From assembly GCA_005789975.1 (NCBI GenBank), contig SXWC01000094.1:1-9787 (forward strand): 9,787 nucleotides of DNA, written 5' to 3'. The DNA is from Planctomycetaceae bacterium (GTDB lineage: Bacteria > Planctomycetota > Planctomycetia > Pirellulales > UBA1268). Shown here piece by piece: positions 6,538 to 9,787 of this stretch; within the stretch, counting starts at the first letter, position 1; each line of letters opens with the position of its first letter. The translations under genes and the position numbers were made by a program. Below the pieces are notes generated by a model. That model did no database searches. It saw only the letters and a list, made by a program, of their open reading frames with translations, and was not told the origin of the DNA.

Positions 6538-7107
6538 TCAGGCCCTCGGACGTATCGGACGCCCGGCGAGGGAGGCCTCGATGGCCGTGGCGATCTCCTC
6601 GGGCTCCGCCATCCGGCCCGTTCCCTGCTGCCGGCACGACAGCCAGCCGGTGCCCGGGGGCACGATCCGCACTCCATCGGCGACGAGTTGGGCGACGTTC
6701 CGCTGCACGGCCGGCTTGTTCCACATCGCAGCGTTCATCGCCGGTGCGGCGAGCACGGGGCATTCGGCACAGAGCACGAGCGTGGCGAGGAGATCGTCGG
6801 CGGCGCCGTGGGCGGCCTTGGCGAGGAAGTCGGCCGATGCCGGGGCGATGATCAGGAGGTCGGCCCGCGCGGCAAGTTCGATGTGGGCCCCGAGCGGATG
6901 GGCGGGGGCGTCGAAAGACCGTGTCGCCACGGGCCGTCCCGTCAGCGCCGCAAACGTGGCCGCTCCGACGAATCGCCGCGCGTTCCGCGTCATCACGACC
7001 GTGACGGCGGCACCACGTTGCACCAGCAGGCTCGCCAGGGCCGCCGCCTTGTAGGCGGCGATCCCTGCCGAGACGCCGAGGACAATCTCCCTGCCGTGGA
7101 GGATCAC
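6538..7107 (-). CDS. coaC: CoaC, phosphopantothenoylcysteine decarboxylase (separate polypeptide)
   Basis: A 189-residue flavin-dependent decarboxylase that turns 4'-phosphopantothenoylcysteine into 4'-phosphopantetheine. It starts with [10 protein letters not shown] (11-20), the FMN-binding start of the HFCD flavoproteins. The catalytic histidine is in [19 protein letters not shown] (H75). PAMNAAMW (122-129) is the substrate and FMN motif, and the active-site cysteine is in [12 protein letters not shown] (C158). The GTG start at 7107 overlaps the rpoZ stop as GTGA and has no Shine-Dalgarno, so initiation probably depends on coupling. No other start fits before the first motif. The protein stops at TGA 6538-6540, just after the domain; the CoaB start follows in the same frame after four codons. 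The two enzymes are usually one CoaBC protein and probably form a complex here. Confidence 0.94.
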   Translation of the reverse strand: MILHGREIVLGVSAGIAAYKAAALASLLVQRGAAVTVVMTRNARRFVGAATFAALTGRPVATRSFDAPAHPLGAHIELAARADLLIIAPASADFLAKAAHGAADDLLATLVLCAECPVLAAPAMNAAMWNKPAVQRNVAQLVADGVRIVPPGTGWLSCRQQGTGRMAEPEEIATAIEASLAGRPIRPRA

Positions 7108-7367
7108 AGGACGGTGGGATCGAAGTCGAGCGGGCCGCCGGCCTCGGGCGACTCGCCGGTGATGCGGAGGTTGAGCGAGGTGTCGAGGACGATTTTGTCC
7201 TGCTTGATCTCCTCGATCACGATCTGCATCTTGTCGTTGGAGTCGATGTCGACGAGCGGCCGCCCGCCGGCGTTGAGGGCGACGAGCCGCTTCTGGATCA
7301 GCGTCGAGAGCTTGAAACGCCCTCCGACCTTGTTGACGATTTCTTCTTCGCGCAGGTCGTCGATCAT
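7104..7367 (-). CDS. rpoZ: RpoZ, RNA polymerase omega subunit
   Basis: An 87-residue protein of omega-subunit size. The central [19 protein letters not shown] (14-32) matches the helix by which omega wraps the C-terminal tail of beta-prime and helps core polymerase assembly. The rest ([19 protein letters not shown]) is a more divergent helical region, and the tail is short and acidic. Position supports the call: directly between gmk and coaC, as in many bacteria. ATG 7367 overlaps the gmk stop (ATGA) and has GGAG 8 nt upstream; its own stop overlaps the coaC start (GTGA). The three genes are therefore almost certainly one translationally coupled unit. Confidence 0.9.
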   Translation of the reverse strand: MIDDLREEEIVNKVGGRFKLSTLIQKRLVALNAGGRPLVDIDSNDKMQIVIEEIKQDKIVLDTSLNLRITGESPEAGGPLDFDPTVL

Positions 7368-8014
7368 GAACGGGACTCCTCTGGTGTGGTCTGGTCGGGT
7401 GTGATCAGGGCATGGAATGTGGACGAGCGGTCGGCGGCTGCGGCAAAGCCCTCGTCGGCGAGCACCCGCTCCACCGCCACCAACGCCTCGTTGACGTTCT
7501 CGTTGACGACGCGGTGCTTGTACCGATGGGCCTCGTGCAGCTCACGGCGGGCCACCTCCAGCCGCCGGGCCATCGCCTCCGGAGACTCGGTGCCGCGGCC
7601 CTGGAGCCGTTGGAGCAACTGGTCTGGGTGGGACGGTTCGACGAAGATCGTGATCGCCTGCGGAAACCGAGCGAGGATCGAGAGTGTACCCTCCACGTCG
7701 ATCTCGAGCACGACCCACTTTCCGGCCGCGATTCTCGGCTCCACCTCCGCGGCGAGGGTGCCGTACCAATGCTGCCGGCCGTAGACCTGGCAGCATTCGA
7801 GAAACTCGCCCGCCGCCCGGCGACGCTCGAACTCCTCCATCGTCAGGAAGTGGTAGTCGAGGCCGTCCCGTTCGCCGGCCCGGGGGGGCCTGGTCGTGGC
7901 CGAGATGCTCGGCACCAGTTCCGGCAGATCGGCCAGCAGCCGGCGCAGGAGCGTCGTTTTGCCCACGCCCGACGGGCCGGAGATGACGACGAGTTTGCCC
8001 GGGCGGTCTTCCAT
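7364..8014 (-). CDS. gmk: Gmk, guanylate kinase
   Basis: A 216-residue cytosolic kinase that phosphorylates GMP to GDP with ATP. The P-loop is GPSGVGKT (13-20). The GMP-binding stretch is [20 protein letters not shown] (37-56), with E70, Y84 (WYGT in place of the common YYGT) and EIDVEGT (104-110) following. The lid is [13 protein letters not shown] (140-152), then [20 protein letters not shown]. The length is normal, with a short non-conserved C-terminal tail. ATG 8014 begins directly before the P-loop strand; no strong Shine-Dalgarno precedes it. It is the first gene of the gmk-rpoZ-coaC-coaB unit. A terminator-like hairpin separates it from yicC, so a promoter is expected within about 8015-8100. 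Confidence 0.97.
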   Translation of the reverse strand: MEDRPGKLVVISGPSGVGKTTLLRRLLADLPELVPSISATTRPPRAGERDGLDYHFLTMEEFERRRAAGEFLECCQVYGRQHWYGTLAAEVEPRIAAGKWVVLEIDVEGTLSILARFPQAITIFVEPSHPDQLLQRLQGRGTESPEAMARRLEVARRELHEAHRYKHRVVNENVNEALVAVERVLADEGFAAAADRSSTFHALITPDQTTPEESRS

Positions 8015-8038
8015 CCAACTGTTGTACCGCAGCGTCCG

Positions 8039-8055
8039 GTCGCTTGAAAAGCGAC
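8039..8055 (-). promoter_or_regulatory. perfect hairpin in the gmk leader
   Basis: On the minus strand GTCGCTT-TTC-AAGCGAC forms a perfect 7-bp stem with a 3-nt loop, ending 24 nt before the gmk ATG. No T-tract follows. It could be an operator dyad or an RNA hairpin affecting gmk translation. A weak -35/-10 pair (TTTTCA, 18 nt, TACAAC) overlaps its 3' half and would give a nearly leaderless gmk transcript. Confidence 0.35.
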
Positions 8056-8101
8056 GCCTGTGGAAGGCGAAGCAGAACCCGACACCCCGGCAAAAGTGAC
8101 G

Positions 8102-8128
8102 AAAAACAGCCGGCTACGCGGGAGCCGG
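8102..8128 (-). terminator. intrinsic terminator-like hairpin after yicC
   Basis: On the minus strand CCGGCT (8128-8123), a 7-nt loop and AGCCGG (8115-8110) form a 6-bp stem, followed by CTG and TTTTT (8106-8102). It lies 37 nt after the yicC stop, in the 151-bp gap before gmk. It looks like a rho-independent terminator dividing the tpiA-secG-yicC transcript from the gmk unit. The stem is short, so some read-through is likely. Confidence 0.55.
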
Positions 8129-8165
8129 GCCCGGCATGCTAGCCGTTCCCGGCCGCTGGCGGCGG

Positions 8166-9047
8166 TCACTCGATGTTCTGGGCCTGTTCGCGGAGCCGCT
8201 CGATCCGCGTCTTGACCTCCACGACGGCATGGGCGATCTGCACGTCGAGCGACTTCGAAGCGATCGTGTTGGCCTCGCGGCCGAGTTCCTGGGCGAGAAA
8301 GTCGAGCGATCTCCCCGGAGACTCCTCGTCGAGCAGCCGATCGAACTGATCGACATGGCTCGCGAGCCGGACGAGCTCCTCGGCGATGTCGGTGCGATCG
8401 GCCACGAGCACCACCTCGCGGGCGATGTCGGCCTCGCCCAGGCTCGTGCTCCGTTCGGCGAGCAGCTTCGTGACCCGCTCGAAGAGCCGGTCACGGTAGG
8501 CGGCCACCACCTGCGGCACCCGCTCCCGGATCCCGGCGGCGAGCGTCACGATCTCGCCGCATACGGCACGCATGTCGGCGGCGAGGTTGTTTCCCTCCGC
8601 CTGCCGCATCTGTTCATGGCGATCGAGGGCCGACTCGACCGCCTCCGACACCAGTGGCCAGGCATTTTCGGCGAGCCCCGGATCGGGCACGGCATCGACG
8701 ACCGTGCCCGGCAGGCCGAGCAGGCCGGCGGTCGCCTCCGCCAGCGGGATGCCGCGGGCCGAGCAGAAGCTCTCGAGGTCGTCGAGGTAGGCGTCGAGTT
8801 GCACACGGTCGAGCCGGCGGGCGGTCGCGGCTGCCGGACCCGAGACGTCGAGCGTGAGCTGCACGCTGCCCCGGCGAATCCGCCGCCGCACGGCCGCCTC
8901 GATTTGCCCTTCGAGCCCAGAGAAGCCCTCACGGGCGCGGATCGTGAGCTTGAACTGCTTGCCGTTCACGCTCCGGATTTCGACGCGGCAGGTGTTGCCG
9001 CCGGCATTGGCGACGCCCTCACCGCAGCCCGTCATGCTCAGGGCCAT
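8166..9047 (-). CDS. yicC: YicC/YloC family endoribonuclease-like protein
   Basis: A 293-residue protein of the YicC family; members in other bacteria are endoribonucleases involved in RNA turnover. The N-terminal domain starts MALSMTGCGEG and continues CRVEIRSVNGKQFKL (about 20-34) and a RRRIRRGSVQLTLDVSG block. The C-terminal domain (DUF1732) ends with SLDFLAQELGREANTIASKS and VVEVKTRIERLREQAQNIE, the most conserved parts of the family. The middle is helical and charged. The length is typical. ATG 9047 is followed at once by the conserved MTG.G motif. The reading frame upstream is open only as an out-of-frame shadow of the secG tail. yicC next to gmk and rpoZ is a common bacterial arrangement. 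The function in this organism is inferred only. Confidence 0.92.
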   Translation of the reverse strand: MALSMTGCGEGVANAGGNTCRVEIRSVNGKQFKLTIRAREGFSGLEGQIEAAVRRRIRRGSVQLTLDVSGPAAATARRLDRVQLDAYLDDLESFCSARGIPLAEATAGLLGLPGTVVDAVPDPGLAENAWPLVSEAVESALDRHEQMRQAEGNNLAADMRAVCGEIVTLAAGIRERVPQVVAAYRDRLFERVTKLLAERSTSLGEADIAREVVLVADRTDIAEELVRLASHVDQFDRLLDEESPGRSLDFLAQELGREANTIASKSLDVQIAHAVVEVKTRIERLREQAQNIE

Positions 9048-9051
9048 CGGG

Positions 9052-9216
9052 TCACTTGGACGCGGGTGCGGCGGGAGTTGCGGGCGTGGCCGGGACGAGC
9101 GGCGTGGCCGGCACGGTGGGAGTTGCCGGAACGGTGGCAGCGGCCGCCGCCGGTTCGGTCGCGGCGGGCGTCTCGGCCTTGGATTCGGTGGCGGGCTCGG
9201 TGGCGGGCTCGGCCTG
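9052..9216 (-). pseudogene. in-frame Pro/Ala/Thr-rich continuation of secG beyond a TAG stop
   Basis: Directly after the secG TAG (9217-9219) the same frame runs on for 54 codons to a TGA at 9052-9054. The encoded peptide is low complexity, beginning QAEPATEPATESKAE and ending in VPATP-type repeats (TVPATPTVPATPLVPATP) and PAAPASK. Its character continues the Pro/Ala/Glu-rich SecG tail before the TAG. The TGA lies 4 nt before the yicC ATG (TGACCCGATG), the tight junction typical of this region. I read it as the former or conditionally translated end of SecG. Confidence 0.6.
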
Positions 9217-9615
9217 CTAGTCGCCGGCGGCCTTCGGTGTCGATTCGCCCGCCGCTTCGGCCGGCTTCTCGTCGGCCGGCTTCTCTTCCGCCGGCGGGGC
9301 ATCCGGGCCGGGCGTGGTCTGGGAGGGCACCGCCTGCCCGGCCGTGCCGCCGAGGGTCGGGCTGAAGAGCGATTCGCTGCGTCCGAGCAGGTTGATCGCC
9401 AGGATGCAGAGCAGGATCCAGCAGGCCGCGACGACCACCGTGATCCGCGTGAACACGTCGCCGGCCTTCGTGCCGAACGCGCTCTGGCCGCCCATGCCGC
9501 CAAATGCCCCCGCCAGGCCGCCGCCGCGTCCGCGTTGGATGAGCACCAGCGCGATCAGGAAGAGCGCCGAGAAGACGAGCATGAAGCCGAGGGAGAAGCG
9601 GATCAGCGAGGTCAT
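9217..9615 (-). CDS. secG: SecG, preprotein translocase subunit, with tail cut by TAG
   Basis: A 132-residue inner-membrane protein, the small SecYEG subunit that aids SecA-driven export. Helix 1 is at about 6-26 ([20 protein letters not shown]). The conserved loop [20 protein letters not shown] (28-47) and GTKAGD follow, then helix 2 at about 56-77. The remainder (79-132) is a Pro/Glu/Ala-rich tail with [19 protein letters not shown] repeats. All conserved parts lie before the TAG, so the protein should work even if the tail is shortened. ATG 9615 sits just before helix 1; an upstream TTG at 9687 would add an unlikely arginine-rich leader. It lies 112 bp after tpiA, a neighbour pair common in bacteria. 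The in-frame stop at 9217-9219 is discussed in the findings. Confidence 0.93.
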   Translation of the reverse strand: MTSLIRFSLGFMLVFSALFLIALVLIQRGRGGGLAGAFGGMGGQSAFGTKAGDVFTRITVVVAACWILLCILAINLLGRSESLFSPTLGGTAGQAVPSQTTPGPDAPPAEEKPADEKPAEAAGESTPKAAGD

Positions 9616-9635
9616 GGACAGACGAGGCTCCAGGT

Positions 9636-9663
9636 CGGACAACACGGGACGGACAAGACGGGT
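9636..9663. repeat. two tandem 14-bp repeats upstream of secG
   Basis: CGGACAACACGGGA (9636-9649) is followed directly by CGGACAAGACGGGT (9650-9663), 12 of 14 identical. A weaker third match, GGACAGACGAGG, begins near 9616. The pair lies 21-48 nt before the secG ATG in the 112-bp tpiA-secG gap. The element could be an operator, a leader element or chance. I see no convincing promoter in the gap. Confidence 0.4.
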
Positions 9664-9727
9664 CAGGAGCCGCAGATGGTATCCCAACCCCGTCGGACAG
9701 GCTACCCCGACATGCGTTCCGGGCGCC

Positions 9728-9787
9728 TCAGCCCCCGAACGCCTTGGCGATTCCGAGGAAGTCGTCGGCCTTGAGGCTCGCGCCGCC
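9728..9787 (-). CDS. tpiA: triosephosphate isomerase, last 19 codons (5' part beyond window edge)
   Basis: The final 19 residues, [19 protein letters not shown], followed by TGA at 9728-9730, match the very conserved C-terminal phosphate-binding strand and last helix of triosephosphate isomerase (usual form VGGASLKaedF). The enzyme interconverts dihydroxyacetone phosphate and glyceraldehyde-3-phosphate in glycolysis and gluconeogenesis. Catalytic residues are outside the window. The tpiA-secG neighbourhood is common in bacteria and supports the call. Confidence 0.88.
   Translation of the reverse strand, partial: GGASLKADDFLGIAKAFGG

Noticed and set aside
8166..9503. Extension of the yicC frame upstream into a Pro/Arg-rich 445-codon ORF
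   Set aside because: The added part is secG and its tail in another frame. The conserved YicC start MALSMTG at 9047 marks the real beginning.
9616..9687. TTG 9687 as secG start
   Set aside because: It would put an arginine-rich leader before helix 1. ATG 9615 places the helix where it lies in other SecG proteins.

Overview
The window is strongly GC-rich and gene-dense, and almost entirely housekeeping. Thirteen of its fourteen genes lie on the minus strand; the only plus-strand gene is a truncated asparagine synthase-like gene at the left edge. The order tpiA-secG-yicC-gmk-rpoZ-coaC-coaB, the short coaC/coaB genes, the proline/alanine-rich SecG tail and the aspartate-rich small protein fit a planctomycete (Pirellulales-like) chromosome. 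That placement is inferred from gene order and protein style, not from a search. Stop codons are TGA in eleven genes and TAG in three (transporter, coaB, secG); TAA is not used.

Layout from right to left, in the direction of minus-strand transcription: the last 19 codons of triosephosphate isomerase; secG (preprotein translocase), whose reading frame carries an in-frame TAG followed by 54 more coding-looking codons; yicC; a terminator-like hairpin; then a compact cluster gmk-rpoZ-coaC-coaB (GMP to GDP, RNA polymerase omega, two steps of coenzyme A synthesis) joined by 4-nt overlaps or a 12-nt gap; then argC and argJ (arginine synthesis) separated by 2 nt. After a 142-bp gap come a very acidic hypothetical protein and a small TPR protein, then a trimeric-type purine nucleoside phosphorylase, then a six-helix membrane protein with a histidine-rich loop, probably a nickel/cobalt-type metal transporter. 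It converges on the asparagine synthase-like gene, with an inverted repeat in the 42-bp gap between them.

No gene-free stretch exceeds about 165 bp (largest: 1468-1630, 8015-8165, 3458-3599, 2462-2595, 9616-9727). I saw no RNA genes, insertion sequences, CRISPR arrays or phage genes. I do not see a new multi-gene system here. The points most worth a second look are the interrupted SecG tail, the CoaC/CoaB pair separated only by one in-frame stop codon, and an Asn-to-Asp change at the purine-recognition position of the nucleoside phosphorylase.
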